Shown: positions 25,402 through 34,049 of the stretch, piece after piece
Numbering within the stretch: position 1 is the first letter of the stretch
Layout of the letters: each line of letters begins with the position of its first letter
Assembly (NCBI RefSeq): GCF_001613165.1
Contig: NZ_BDBV01000022.1
Coordinates: 62,001 to 126,000 of the forward strand
DNA: 64,000 nucleotides
Origin: Nocardia mexicana NBRC 108244
GTDB taxonomy: Bacteria > Actinomycetota > Actinomycetes > Mycobacteriales > Mycobacteriaceae
Reading direction: 5' to 3'
Translations under genes and position numbers: made by a program
The notes under the pieces: model-generated
Seen by the model: the letters and a program-made list of their open reading frames with translations, nothing else
Told to the model about the DNA's origin: nothing
Databases searched by the model: none

Positions 25402-26238
25402 ATGTCCGGACGGGTAGAGGGCAAGGTCGCGTTCATCACCGGTGCGGCCCGCGGCCAGGGCCGCAGCCACGCCGTGCGATTGGCGCAGGAGGGCGCGGAC
25501 ATCATCGCCGTCGATGTCTGCAAGCCGGTCAGCGGCACCGACCTGATCCCGGCCTCCACGCCCGACGATCTGGCCGAAACCGCCGATCTGGTCAAGGGAC
25601 TCGGCCGCCGCATCGTGACCACCGAGGTCGACGTCCGCGACTTCGACGCGCTGCGGGCCGCCGTGGACAGCGGCGTGGAGGAACTGGGGCGCCTCGATAT
25701 CGTCGTGGCCAACGCCGGTATCGGCAACGGCGGCGAGACGCTGGACAAGACCAGCGAAGAAGACTGGCAGACGATGATCGACATCAATCTGGGCGGCGTC
25801 TGGAAGGCGGCGAAAGCCGGTGTGCCGCACCTGATCGCGGCGGGCGGCGGCTCGATCATCCTGACCAGTTCGGTGGGCGGGCTCAAGGCGTACCCGAACA
25901 CCGGCCACTACGTCGCCGCCAAACACGGTGTGGTGGGCCTGATGCGGGCCTTCGCGGTCGAACTCGGCGAGCACTCCATCCGGGTCAACTCGGTGCACCC
26001 GACCAACGTCAACACGCCGATGTTCATGAACGAGGGCACCATGAAGCTGTTCCGCCCGGACCTGGAGAATCCGACCAAGGAGGATTTCGAGCCGGTCGCG
26101 AAGTTCATGCACGTGCTGCCCGTCGGCTGGGTCGAGCCGGTCGACATCAGCAACGCGGTGCTGTACCTGGCTTCCGACGAATCGCGCTTCGTCACCGGGG
26201 TCACGCTCCCGGTGGACGGCGGCAGCCTACTGAAGTAG
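25402..26238 (+). CDS. mycofactocin-coupled SDR family oxidoreductase
   Basis: 278 residues. The N-terminus FITGAARGQGRSHAVRLAQE, followed by GADIIAVDVCKPVSG, is the signature of the SDR subfamily whose NAD is kept bound and re-oxidised through the peptide-derived cofactor mycofactocin (carveol-dehydrogenase type). Seen also: NAGIGNGG near residue 110, serine in ILTSSVGGLKAYP near 153, and Tyr-x-x-x-Lys in GHYVAAKHGVVG. It oxidises secondary alcohols, plausibly the product of the P450 just upstream (22-base gap). The mycofactocin biosynthesis genes are not in this window. Confidence 0.9.
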   Translation: MSGRVEGKVAFITGAARGQGRSHAVRLAQEGADIIAVDVCKPVSGTDLIPASTPDDLAETADLVKGLGRRIVTTEVDVRDFDALRAAVDSGVEELGRLDIVVANAGIGNGGETLDKTSEEDWQTMIDINLGGVWKAAKAGVPHLIAAGGGSIILTSSVGGLKAYPNTGHYVAAKHGVVGLMRAFAVELGEHSIRVNSVHPTNVNTPMFMNEGTMKLFRPDLENPTKEDFEPVAKFMHVLPVGWVEPVDISNAVLYLASDESRFVTGVTLPVDGGSLLK

Positions 26239-26289
26239 GGCGGGGGTCCTGCTAAAAGCAAGCAAGGCTTGTGGTTTTCGAAACAGCAT

Positions 26290-26314
26290 GGCCCTGCGTG
26301 CTTTTGGCAGGGCC
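26290..26314. terminator. hairpin terminator between convergent genes
   Basis: GGCCCTGC, a nine-base loop rich in T, then GCAGGGCC form a perfect 8-bp stem between the SDR stop (26238) and the lipase stop (26324). It can work on both strands. Confidence 0.6.
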
Positions 26315-26323
26315 CTGCTGTTG

Positions 26324-27655
26324 TCAGTCGAAAGTGCAGCCCTGGGCCGGCTTGTCGGTGAGCCGGTCCATCAGATAGGACACGGCGTTGTTGGTGCCGT
26401 ATCCATCGATGAGTTCGGGCCCGAAGTGGTTGGGGAGCACCGCGCCCGGGGCGATCGGGGGCAGGGAGTTGGTGCGGAAGGTGACGGTGGCGCCGGAGGC
26501 GCACCAGTCGTCGGCGAGCCGCCGCGCCTGCCCGTAGGGGATGGTGTCGTCGTTGACGCCGCTCGTCACCAGCACCGGTGCGGACGGGGTCAGCGTTCCG
26601 ATCCGCTGGTCGCGCACGATCCGGTCGGCCGCCGGGACCTCGCGCATATGGTCGCCCAGCGGACGATGATCCGCGGTGAAGTCGGTGGTGCGCGTGAACG
26701 GGTGCTCGAGGATAACGTCGGCGATGCACTCGTTCTCGAGCTCGCCGAGCAGCGCCCGGCCCGCGGGCGAGATCCGCTCGTCGAAATCCCGGTGCAGGTC
26801 GGGGTAGCGAGCGAGGAATCCGTTGAGGGAGAACCCGATTGCGGCGCCGATCAGGTTGCCGTCGATGCCGCCGATTACGGCCGCGAGATCGGCGGGCGGC
26901 GCACCGGCCCAGACTCCCTTCAGATTCAGTTCGGGGGCATCGGTCGGCTGCATCTCCGCGGCCGCGGCGGTGGCCCCGCCGCCCTGCGAGTAGCCCCAGA
27001 ATGCCAGCGGCGTCGTCGATCCGCTCCCGGCCAGGTTGTTCGCGGCGCGGGCGGCGTCGAGCACCGCATGGGCCTCCTCGACGCGATTGGTATAGGTGTG
27101 GACGCCGGGGGTGCCCATGCCGACGTAATCGGTGATGAAGACGCGGGCGCCCAGCGAGTTCCAGGTGAGTGCCGACACCGCCTCCTGATTCGCCGACATG
27201 CTCAACCGGCCGAGGTCGGCGTACAAGCCCGTCGAGATCGCCTTCGAGGTAGCGCACTGGTCGCCCTGGCCGACCGTGCCGGGGGCGATGACGACGGTGG
27301 GCCGCGGGCCTGCGCCCTGCCACGGCCGGGTGGCGTCGAGGAAGATCCCCGACACCGGCACCGGATCGCCGTCCTGGGTGCGCGAGGTGTAGAGGACCCG
27401 CTGCGCGGCCGCGGGCCACTGCCCGTCGGAGCCTGGCGGCACGGTGAGAACCGGCACCGGCTCGGTCTTGACGATCGCCCCCGGCTCGGTGGCGAATTGT
27501 GCTGGCGGAGTGTAGAAATCGGCCGCGGAGGCGGTCCCCGCGGTCAGGCAGCTCGCCGCGGCGGCGGTGCACAGGGCCAAAGTCAGCGCCGTGATTCGCA
27601 CGGTCCGGGTGCCTCGGGCGCGGGCCGGGGGAATGCGACGGAGGTGTGGCTGCAT
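26324..27655 (-). CDS. secreted lipase (LIP family)
   Basis: 443 residues from MQPHLRRI. A long Sec-type signal peptide has a basic start and hydrophobic core ITALTLALCTAAAASCLTAG, with likely cleavage after TASA near residue 45. The mature part has the nucleophile elbow FWGYSQGGGATAAAAEM near 190, an aspartate in VTSGVNDDTIPYGQA near 355 and a histidine in PNHFGPELIDG near 410, the triad of the secretory lipase family (PF03583). It should release fatty acids outside the cell. The motif B operator at 27829 is about 175 bases upstream, which ties it to the TetR gene next door. Confidence 0.9.
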   Translation of the reverse strand: MQPHLRRIPPARARGTRTVRITALTLALCTAAAASCLTAGTASAADFYTPPAQFATEPGAIVKTEPVPVLTVPPGSDGQWPAAAQRVLYTSRTQDGDPVPVSGIFLDATRPWQGAGPRPTVVIAPGTVGQGDQCATSKAISTGLYADLGRLSMSANQEAVSALTWNSLGARVFITDYVGMGTPGVHTYTNRVEEAHAVLDAARAANNLAGSGSTTPLAFWGYSQGGGATAAAAEMQPTDAPELNLKGVWAGAPPADLAAVIGGIDGNLIGAAIGFSLNGFLARYPDLHRDFDERISPAGRALLGELENECIADVILEHPFTRTTDFTADHRPLGDHMREVPAADRIVRDQRIGTLTPSAPVLVTSGVNDDTIPYGQARRLADDWCASGATVTFRTNSLPPIAPGAVLPNHFGPELIDGYGTNNAVSYLMDRLTDKPAQGCTFD

Positions 27656-27828
27656 GGGCTTCTTTCTCTGCTGATTCCGGTCACGCGGGCGGCGGCGCGC
27701 GGTGCGGTGTCCGCGGCGCGGCGCCCGGTCGATTGCCACCGGGTCGGGGGCGGTGCATCGCCGAAACCGCTGGTGGCGTCGGCGCGCGGGTACCGGGCCC
27801 GGGTACGTCCGGGCCCTGCCGAAAGCAC

Positions 27829-27843
27829 GGTAACACAGTTACT
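27829..27843. promoter_or_regulatory. motif B operator upstream of lipase
   Basis: GGTAACACAGTTACT (GGTAAC-ACA-GTTACT), between the lipase start and the end of the TetR gene. Same spacing as the perfect copy at 24045. Confidence 0.55.
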
Positions 27844-27885
27844 GTGCGGGTCGTCCGGCGTCGGCGCGGTGAGATGTCACAGTCG

Positions 27886-28560
27886 TCAGGCGTCGCCCGT
27901 TGTGCCCGGCCCCGGGTCGTAGGGCGAGATGAACGAGGGCCGCAGCACCAGCGTCTGCGCCGCGCCCGGTGGTGATTTCTGCGCGTGCGCGGCCGCCGCG
28001 AGGGGTTCGTTGTTGGTGGTCAGCCGGTAGATGATCCGGTCCAGGGCGGGCAGGATCTCGGTGACCTCTATGGCGCCGGTGGCGAACCGGCCGATCAGCG
28101 CGTGGACCATATTCGTCAGTATCAACCCCAGGTCGGCGATGTATTCCGGGTCAAGGTTCGCGAACAGGCTGCTGGCGGAGGGGAGGACGGCGTCGAAACC
28201 TTGGGCGTCGAGTCGCTGCGCGGCCGGGCCGGTGCGGACCAGGAAGTACGCCTCGAGCATGCGGGGGTGGCGCTCCCAGGGTTCGAAGATATAGCGCAGC
28301 ATCCGCATGAGTCCGTCCCGCAGTGTCTCGTCGTCGGGCGGGGCCGGCATCTCGGTGTAGGTGTTGGTGGCCATCCAGTGCTCGATGGCGCTGAGAATCA
28401 ACGCATCCCGGGTGGGGTACAGCTTGTAGACCGTGGTCAGCGAGACGCGCGCACGCCGAGCCACTTCGCGCAGCTGGACGGCGTCGTAGCCGTCGGACTC
28501 GAGTAAGGCCAGCACCGTGTCGATGATCTTCGCCGCCGCGTCCGAGCCCGTCCTGTCCAC
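27886..28560 (-). CDS. TetR family transcriptional regulator
   Basis: 224 residues from a GTG. The N-terminal helix-turn-helix is clear: KIIDTVLALLESDGYDAVQL at residue 12, then EVARRARVSLTTVYKLYPTR, where the Tyr-Lys-Leu-Tyr-Pro turn starts helix 4. The C-terminal ligand domain contains MLRYIFEPWERHPRMLEAYF near 90 and a low-complexity tail. The arrangement resembles actinobacterial lipid/steroid regulators. Two motif B operators (28569 and 28586) start nine bases upstream of its own start, and three others sit before the gene at 23222, the P450 and the lipase. I infer an autorepressor controlling this group, probably released by a CoA ester or lipid. Confidence 0.9.
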   Translation of the reverse strand: MDRTGSDAAAKIIDTVLALLESDGYDAVQLREVARRARVSLTTVYKLYPTRDALILSAIEHWMATNTYTEMPAPPDDETLRDGLMRMLRYIFEPWERHPRMLEAYFLVRTGPAAQRLDAQGFDAVLPSASSLFANLDPEYIADLGLILTNMVHALIGRFATGAIEVTEILPALDRIIYRLTTNNEPLAAAAHAQKSPPGAAQTLVLRPSFISPYDPGPGTTGDA

Positions 28561-28568
28561 CCGCCCAC

Positions 28569-28600
28569 AGTAACGCAGTTATTTCGGTAACCGGATTACT
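28569..28600. promoter_or_regulatory. two tandem motif B operators between TetR and GMC oxidase genes
   Basis: AGTAACGCAGTTATT at 28569-28583 and GGTAACCGGATTACT at 28586-28600 are 17 bases apart, start to start, in the divergent promoter. Both keep the three-base spacer. They probably control both genes. Confidence 0.55.
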
Positions 28601-28784
28601 CTGGGGTCGCGGAAGTCCTTGACAGCCGAGTTCTACGGTGTCTAGTTTCGAATCGCCCCAGGGAGCACCGATTTCGGCCGCGAGCCGCCGACGGAGCCCT
28701 CGGTTGCCGGTGTCGGCCGGTCGTGCGCGTCATGGCCCCGAATTGCCCGCGGGGGCGTTTCCGTTCGTGGTCTGGAGGTCAGTC

Positions 28785-30380
28785 TTGCCCGCATTCACCC
28801 GTCGTTCCTTTCTTGCCGGTGCCGTCGTGGCGGGGGCGGGGGTGGCCGCGGCGGTCCCGGGCAGCGCGGGGGCGGGCACCGGGGCGGGAGTGCGAAGAAT
28901 TCGCGCGGTGCGCGAGGAGCACCGGGTCCTCGTGATCGGCTCCGGGTTCGGCGGCGGGGTCACCGCACTGCGCCTGGCCGAGGCGGGGGTTCCGGTGACG
29001 GTGCTCGAGCGGGGGCTGCGCTGGCCGACCGGCCCGAATGCCGAAACGTTCCCGCACGCAACGAATCCCGACAAGCGCATCCTCTGGTACGGGTCCGCCC
29101 CGCAGCTGTTCGGCAGGCCGGTCGCCTTCGAGCCGTACGCCGGACTCGTCGAGGCGGTCCCCGGCGAGAACATGACGGCACTGTGCGCGGCCGGAGTCGG
29201 CGGCGGATCGCTGGTGTACCAGGGCATGTCGCTGCAGCCCGCCGAGGACGTGTTCGATGCGAACCTGCCGCAGGAGCTCGACTGGCAGACGATGAACCGG
29301 GTGCACTACCCCAGGGTCGCGCGCATGCTGGGCCTTGCCGTCGCCCCGGACGAGCTGATCGAGACGCCGAACTACCGGGCCGCGCGGGTGTTCGCCGATC
29401 ACGTGCGGCGCGCCGGGCTGCCGCTGTCGAAGATCCCGATGCCGATCGACTGGAACTACGCGCTCGACGAACTGCGCGGCCGGATGAAGCCGTCCTATAC
29501 CAACGGCGACGGGGCGATGGGGGTGAACAACGGCGGCAAGCATTCGGTCGACGTCACCTACCTCGCCGCGGCGGAGGCCACCGGGCGGGTGACGGTGGAA
29601 CCGCTGCACCGCGTCACCGATATCGAGCGGGCCGGGGACGGCCGGTGGACCGTCCACGTCGACCGGACCGATGCGTCGGGCACGGTGCTGGAGAACAAGA
29701 TTCTCACCGCCGCGACGCTGGTGCTGGCGGCGGGCAGTCTGAACACCACCAAACTGCTGGTGCGCGCCGCGGCCAAGGGGCAGATCCCGGACCTGCCGGA
29801 CGGGCTCGGCGGCGGCTGGGGGACCAACGCCGATCGGATCTACGCGTGGACCTGCTTCGACGACAACGTCGGCGAGGCGCAGGGCGGACCCGTCGTCTAC
29901 GGCAGCCTGAACTGGTCGGATCCGGCCACCGCCACCACCGTCATCCAGGCCTCGATTCCGCCGATGGGCATGGACGCGCGCAGCACCATGCTCGTCGGCT
30001 ACGGCGTCAGCGAGGCGCGGGGGCGGTTCGTCTACGACTCGGCCACCGACGACGCCAGGCTGCAGTGGCCCGGGACCGGGGATTCGATTGCGCAGAACGG
30101 CCACATCGGCCCGCTGGTACAGCGCATCGCGGGGTCGGCGAGCGTGCTGACCGATACCAACGCCGTATTCCCGTCGACCTGGCATCCGCTCGGCGGCGCG
30201 AGCATGGGGTCGGTCTGCGATCTCGACGGCCGGGTGCTCGGGCAGCGCGGGCTGTACGTCCTCGACGGAGCCCTGATGCCCGGCACCTGTGCGGCCTGCA
30301 ATCCCTCGATGACCATCGCGGCCGTGGCGGAGCGGGCGCTGGACAACCTGGTCGCGAAGGATGTCGGCACGATCATCTGA
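28785..30380 (+). CDS. GMC oxidoreductase, cholesterol-oxidase-like, twin-arginine exported
   Basis: 531 residues from a TTG at 28785, placed by GGAGG six bases upstream; the frame is open to 28638, but that extension has no signal and poor composition. It begins with the twin-arginine signal FTRRSFLAGAVVAGAGVAAA. The FAD motif VLVIGSGFGGGVTALRLAEA follows near residue 45, then AAGVGGGSLVYQGM near 130. The C-terminal STWHPLGGASMG near 465 holds the active-site histidine, and CNPSMTIAAVAERALDN closes the FAD domain. Such enzymes oxidise a 3-beta-hydroxysterol or similar alcohol with O2. The divergent TetR gene and tandem operators suggest lipid-controlled expression. Confidence 0.85.
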   Translation: MPAFTRRSFLAGAVVAGAGVAAAVPGSAGAGTGAGVRRIRAVREEHRVLVIGSGFGGGVTALRLAEAGVPVTVLERGLRWPTGPNAETFPHATNPDKRILWYGSAPQLFGRPVAFEPYAGLVEAVPGENMTALCAAGVGGGSLVYQGMSLQPAEDVFDANLPQELDWQTMNRVHYPRVARMLGLAVAPDELIETPNYRAARVFADHVRRAGLPLSKIPMPIDWNYALDELRGRMKPSYTNGDGAMGVNNGGKHSVDVTYLAAAEATGRVTVEPLHRVTDIERAGDGRWTVHVDRTDASGTVLENKILTAATLVLAAGSLNTTKLLVRAAAKGQIPDLPDGLGGGWGTNADRIYAWTCFDDNVGEAQGGPVVYGSLNWSDPATATTVIQASIPPMGMDARSTMLVGYGVSEARGRFVYDSATDDARLQWPGTGDSIAQNGHIGPLVQRIAGSASVLTDTNAVFPSTWHPLGGASMGSVCDLDGRVLGQRGLYVLDGALMPGTCAACNPSMTIAAVAERALDNLVAKDVGTII

Positions 30381-30413
30381 CGCGACCACGCACGGCCGGT
30401 GCGGCTCGAATCG

Positions 30414-31985
30414 CTACTCCGGCAACGGTTCTGCGGCCTTCCCGACGGGAACCGGCTCCGGCTCCGCGCGGACGGCGGTGGGTCTCGCCCCGCGCCCCGG
30501 CGCCCAGACCGCGAGGACGACGGCCACCGCCAGCGTGATGACGCCGAGTGTTGCCGAGGCCTGCCGGAGTCCGTGGACGAACGCCGCCTCGGCCGCCTGG
30601 GCGAGCGGGGCCGCCTGCGGGCCGATGTGGTCGGTGACCTGGAGCGCGCCCGCGAGCGAACCGGCGACCGGATCCCGGATCGGCTCGGGGATCAGCGGCA
30701 GCAGCGGGCCGATGCGGTGGGAGTATCCGGCGGCGAGAACGCTTCCGGCGAGGGCGATTCCGACAGCGGCGCCCACCTCGCGGGCCGCGTCGTTGACCGC
30801 GGCCGCGACGCCCTGCTTATCGGCCGGGGCGTCGTTGACGATCGCCGCGGTGGCCGGCGCCGCCGACAGGCCCAGCCCGGTGGACATGATCAGCAGCGGC
30901 CACAGCACGTCGACGAAGGTGCTGTCGACGGACAGCCGCGAGAGCGCCAGCAGGCCCACGCCGACGATGGTCAGCCCGGCGGCGGTCGGCACGCGCAGTC
31001 CGTACCGCTCGGCCAGCCAGGGCGCCACCAGCGAGAGGGCGATCATGGGCGCGATCATCGGTGCCATCGCCAGTGCTGACATCAGCGGCCTGTACCCGAG
31101 GATCAGTTGGAAGAACTGCACGATCACCATGAACAGGCCGAAGGACACCAGGAACTGGATCGCGACCGACACCGTGCCGGTGCCGAATCCGCGCCGGGCC
31201 AGCAGTCGCACGTCCAGCAGGGGATGGCCGGACCGCAGCTCGATCAGCGTGAACACCGCGGCCGCCGCGCTCCCCGCGAGCGCGGCGGCGATCACGACCG
31301 GATCCGACCAGCCGCGCTGCGGGGCCTCCAGTGCGGCGATCACGAGCAGGCCGACCGCGGCCGCGCCCGACAGGGCTCCCCACGGGTCGAAGGGCGGCCG
31401 GGACGCGTCGAGCGATTCGGGCACCGTGCAGGCGGCGATCGCCAGCACGGCACCGATCACCGTCATGGCCACGGTGATCGACATCCACGACCAGTACTCC
31501 ATCAGCAGGCCCGAACCGAGAATCCCCAGAACCGCACCGCCGCCGACGGTTCCGGCCCAGATCCCGACCGCGATGTTGCGGCCCTCCGCGGGCAGCTTCG
31601 TCGTGAGGATCGACAGCGTCGACGGCATGACGAAGGCGGCGCCGACGCCACCGAGGGTCCGCGCCGCGATCAGCCAGACCGGCCCGTCGGCCACCAGCGG
31701 TAACGCGGAGGCGAGCGCGAATATCGCGAGGCCGCCGATCAGCATCGCGCGCCGCCCGTAGCGGTCTCCGAGGGCGCCCGCCGGGAGAACCAGGCAGGCC
31801 AGCGCGAGGGTGTAGCCGTCGATGATCCAGGTCAGCTGGGACTGTGTGGCGCCGGTGTCGGCCGCGATCTCGGGCAGTGCGGTGTAGAGCGCGGCCATGG
31901 ACGCCACGACCAGCGCGACTGCCAGGCACGACAGCAGCACCACCCATCGCAGCCTGGCGGACCACTGCGTCACCGTCGTGTCCAT
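30414..31985 (-). CDS. MFS transporter, DHA2 (14-TM) drug exporter family
   Basis: 523 residues with about fourteen hydrophobic spans. The N-terminus MAALYTALPEIAADTGATQS, motif A-like LGDRYGRRAML near residue 85 and motif C-like GGAVLGILGSGLL near 165 fit the QacA/SmvA type exporters. It is a proton-driven efflux pump in the inner membrane; the substrate cannot be told. The start at 31985 has GGGGAG upstream. Divergent from the TetR gene at 32090, and the 15-base palindrome at 32025 between them is the probable operator, so this is a regulator-pump pair. Confidence 0.92.
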   Translation of the reverse strand: MDTTVTQWSARLRWVVLLSCLAVALVVASMAALYTALPEIAADTGATQSQLTWIIDGYTLALACLVLPAGALGDRYGRRAMLIGGLAIFALASALPLVADGPVWLIAARTLGGVGAAFVMPSTLSILTTKLPAEGRNIAVGIWAGTVGGGAVLGILGSGLLMEYWSWMSITVAMTVIGAVLAIAACTVPESLDASRPPFDPWGALSGAAAVGLLVIAALEAPQRGWSDPVVIAAALAGSAAAAVFTLIELRSGHPLLDVRLLARRGFGTGTVSVAIQFLVSFGLFMVIVQFFQLILGYRPLMSALAMAPMIAPMIALSLVAPWLAERYGLRVPTAAGLTIVGVGLLALSRLSVDSTFVDVLWPLLIMSTGLGLSAAPATAAIVNDAPADKQGVAAAVNDAAREVGAAVGIALAGSVLAAGYSHRIGPLLPLIPEPIRDPVAGSLAGALQVTDHIGPQAAPLAQAAEAAFVHGLRQASATLGVITLAVAVVLAVWAPGRGARPTAVRAEPEPVPVGKAAEPLPE

Positions 31986-32024
31986 GATGTTCTCCCCGAG
32001 AAATGAAACTGACAGTATCGTTAC

Positions 32025-32039
32025 GCTACTAGAAGTAGC
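32025..32039. promoter_or_regulatory. palindrome GCTACT-AGA-AGTAGC, probable TetR operator
   Basis: Perfect inverted repeat with three-base centre, in the 104-base region between the MFS gene and its divergent TetR gene. Position and symmetry are typical of the repressor site of such a pair. Confidence 0.6.
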
Positions 32040-32089
32040 ATAAGTAGGGTCATCGGCGACAGCCATTCCCGAGGAGGAATCCTTCGTTC

Positions 32090-32740
32090 ATGACCACGAG
32101 CGGTGCCGCCGATCGGCCGGGGAATGACGAGGACATCGATCCACGCAAGGTGCGGTCGCGCGCACGACTGCTCGATGCCGCCACCGGACTGCTGAAAGCC
32201 GGTGGGCTGGAAGCGGTTACGATCGATGCGGTGACGCGCGCGTCGAACGTCGCGCGGACGACCCTGTACCGGCATTTCGACAATGTCGTGCAACTGCGTG
32301 CCGCGACGCTCGAGTACATGCTGCCGCCGGTGGTCGAGGCGCCGACGACGGGAACCCTGCGCGACCGCCTGGTCGAACTGGTCGGCCGCCAGGCCGACGT
32401 GATCAACGATGCTCCGGTCCACCTGACGACCCTGGCCTGGCTCGCGACCGCGGAGCGACTCGACGACACCCGGACCTCGCGCGTCGGCTCGCTGCGCCAC
32501 CAGCTCATAGAGCGCTACCGCCGCCCGTTCGACGAACTCTTCGACAGTCCCGACGCTCGGGCCCTGCTCACCGCCCGCGACCTGGAATCGGTACTCGCCC
32601 AACTCATCGGACCGGTCGTCTTCGTGCGCCTCACCGGAATCGGCCACGCGACCCGCGCGGACTGCGCCCGCATCGTCGACGACTTCCTGGCGGCCTGCGG
32701 GCGCGGGGGTGACTCGGGCGGGTCCGCCCCGAATCGGTGA
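32090..32740 (+). CDS. TetR family transcriptional regulator
   Basis: 216 residues; the start follows GAGGAGGAA. The N-terminal DNA-binding domain has SRARLLDAATGLLKAGGLEA and VTRASNVARTTLYRHF near residues 23-60. The C-terminal domain is of the usual ligand-binding helical type, with LVELVGRQADVINDAPVHL near 95. It probably represses the divergent MFS pump through the palindrome at 32025. The gene is followed by a long gene-poor region. Confidence 0.9.
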   Translation: MTTSGAADRPGNDEDIDPRKVRSRARLLDAATGLLKAGGLEAVTIDAVTRASNVARTTLYRHFDNVVQLRAATLEYMLPPVVEAPTTGTLRDRLVELVGRQADVINDAPVHLTTLAWLATAERLDDTRTSRVGSLRHQLIERYRRPFDELFDSPDARALLTARDLESVLAQLIGPVVFVRLTGIGHATRADCARIVDDFLAACGRGGDSGGSAPNR

Positions 32741-32840
32741 GGGTGATGCAATTGCATAGCGGAACCATTCAAGTAATGGCACGCGTTGCAGTATTTCGGC
32801 CAACGCAAACACGCGGACTGGACGGTTTTGTTTTAGATCA

Positions 32841-32867
32841 CCGTAATATTACGGATGCACGTGCATC
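32841..32867. repeat. two abutting perfect palindromes
   Basis: CCGTAATATTACGG and GATGCACGTGCATC share the G at 32854. The pair is also framed by CACCG on the left and CGGTG on the right, so the whole block can fold as one larger structure. Confidence 0.55.
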
Positions 32868-32914
32868 GGTGTGACCAGCGCTTATTCCGAAGTGTCCGCG
32901 GCCGCGCGTTCGGA

Positions 32915-32932
32915 GGTTTGTTGCAACAAACC
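32915..32932. repeat. 18-base perfect palindrome
   Basis: GGTTTGTTGCAACAAACC, with no spacer. This is longer than expected by chance in a few hundred bases, and it lies in the palindrome cluster of the gene-poor region. Confidence 0.6.
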
Positions 32933-33554
32933 GGGCCCGAATGAAATTACTTACCGGTAGGCGACATTCGCCCGCCGGTGACATGGACTCCGGCAAAATT
33001 CGGAATACCCTTGGTGGGGCAACCAACCGCGGCGTCGGTTACCGGGCAGTGTTTGTTCGCCCCGGGAGTCGACAGCAGGGGGTCGGACGAGACATGTGAA
33101 GCGCTGGCTGGTCAGTCGCTCGAGAGTGAGGTGAGGATGGCCCGATGAAGGAGAGCGCCCCGGCGCCGCATCGGTGCGTGCAATCCCGGGGTGCCCTCCG
33201 GTTGGCTCGACCGAACGTGGTATGGCAGTTCGACCAGTGCATGAAGCCCGGAGAACCACCGGCCGGAGGGGAGTCGTCATCGAGCGGCGATGTGGAGCGT
33301 CGCCCTCGATGCTGGCCGTTCGCCAGCCGAGCCTGAGCTTCAGGTTACTCACCGGCGAGTAGGTCACAACCCCTACGCGGTCAATGGCCTTTGACGTCCT
33401 GTTCGCGGGATGTCGGGGAACGGTGAGAGAACGGCCCGCAAAGCCGATTCATGTACTTCTTTGCAGTCACCGCTGCCGGATGGCTAATCGCCATTTGTCG
33501 GACCACGATCGGAGTTGGTGTGGCAAGGCTGTATTTAGTGCCGAAGGATGTTTG

Positions 33555-33695
33555 ATGCTCGAAGACAGCAAAGATCTCGAAGAGATCACGGAAGACGGCT
33601 ACGTGGAGCTCACATTCGAGCTGAAGCCCGACCCGGACGCGGTGTACTCGCTACCCGGAACCGGGTTCGTCAGGGGCGAACAACCGCCCAAATGA
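33555..33695 (+). CDS. possible small protein, 46 residues
   Basis: Starts with MLEDSKDLEEITEDGYVELT and ends in a polar PGTGFVRGEQPPK tail. It is very acidic in the first half. A GAAGGA element lies six to eleven bases upstream, and a TTG three bases earlier is an alternative start. Composition is compatible with coding, but there is no recognisable family. It sits in a low-GC region before the small ribbon-helix-helix-like gene. It could equally be a chance open frame. Confidence 0.35.
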   Translation: MLEDSKDLEEITEDGYVELTFELKPDPDAVYSLPGTGFVRGEQPPK

Positions 33696-34049
33696 GACTT
33701 GCCTGAAGCTATTCGAACCCATCGGGAGGTGAGGTTTGCGCGGTGCGGGCCGTTCTCTATGACGGGTCCGACCAGATAGTGACGTTGCACACGACGGGCT
33801 TCCTGAACCGGCGTTGCGCTTCGGCATCGTTCCATACTGTAGACGTTGCAAAGATGCTACGGTTCTCTGCATCCTGTCGGTCGCGGTGGTCGTGCGTGAG
33901 TGCTGTCGTCGACCACCGCGGCCGACCATCAAAGAACCCAACCTCACAGAGGGGACCCGACGTCATCGATCAGACTCGATGCCGGCGTATGAACAGCACC
34001 TGATGAGGGTTCGCCCGAACCCTTCAACTTAGGAGCTTCGACACCAGCC
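33696..34049. other. intergenic region, 354 bases, no supported gene
   Basis: A TTG-started frame from 33814 to 34032 encodes a cysteine-rich stretch (PYCRRCKD, then RECCRRPP), but codon use is poor and there is no ribosome site, so it is not called. The end of the region (CTTAGGAGC near 34029) is a weak ribosome site for the gene at 34050. Confidence 0.4.

Larger units (their letters stand above)
32741..33554. other. gene-poor region, 814 bases, with several perfect palindromes
   Basis: Lower in GC than its surroundings. Perfect palindromes: ATGCAATTGCAT (32746-32757), CCGTAATATTACGG (32841-32854), GATGCACGTGCATC (32854-32867, sharing one base with the previous), GGTTTGTTGCAACAAACC (32915-32932). 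GCGTTG at 32783 pairs with CAACGC at 32801. Short open frames around 33145-33340 lack good codon use, and I do not call them. It could be a regulatory island, a recombination scar or a region encoding small RNAs. Confidence 0.5.

Noticed and set aside
26260..26278. KstR2-like CAAG/CTTG element near the SDR stop
   Set aside because: The halves are separated by one base and not two, and it lies between convergent genes where no promoter is expected.
33145..33336. Possible 63-codon gene in the gene-poor region
   Set aside because: Weak codon bias, no ribosome site at a good distance, and overlapping frames equally open.
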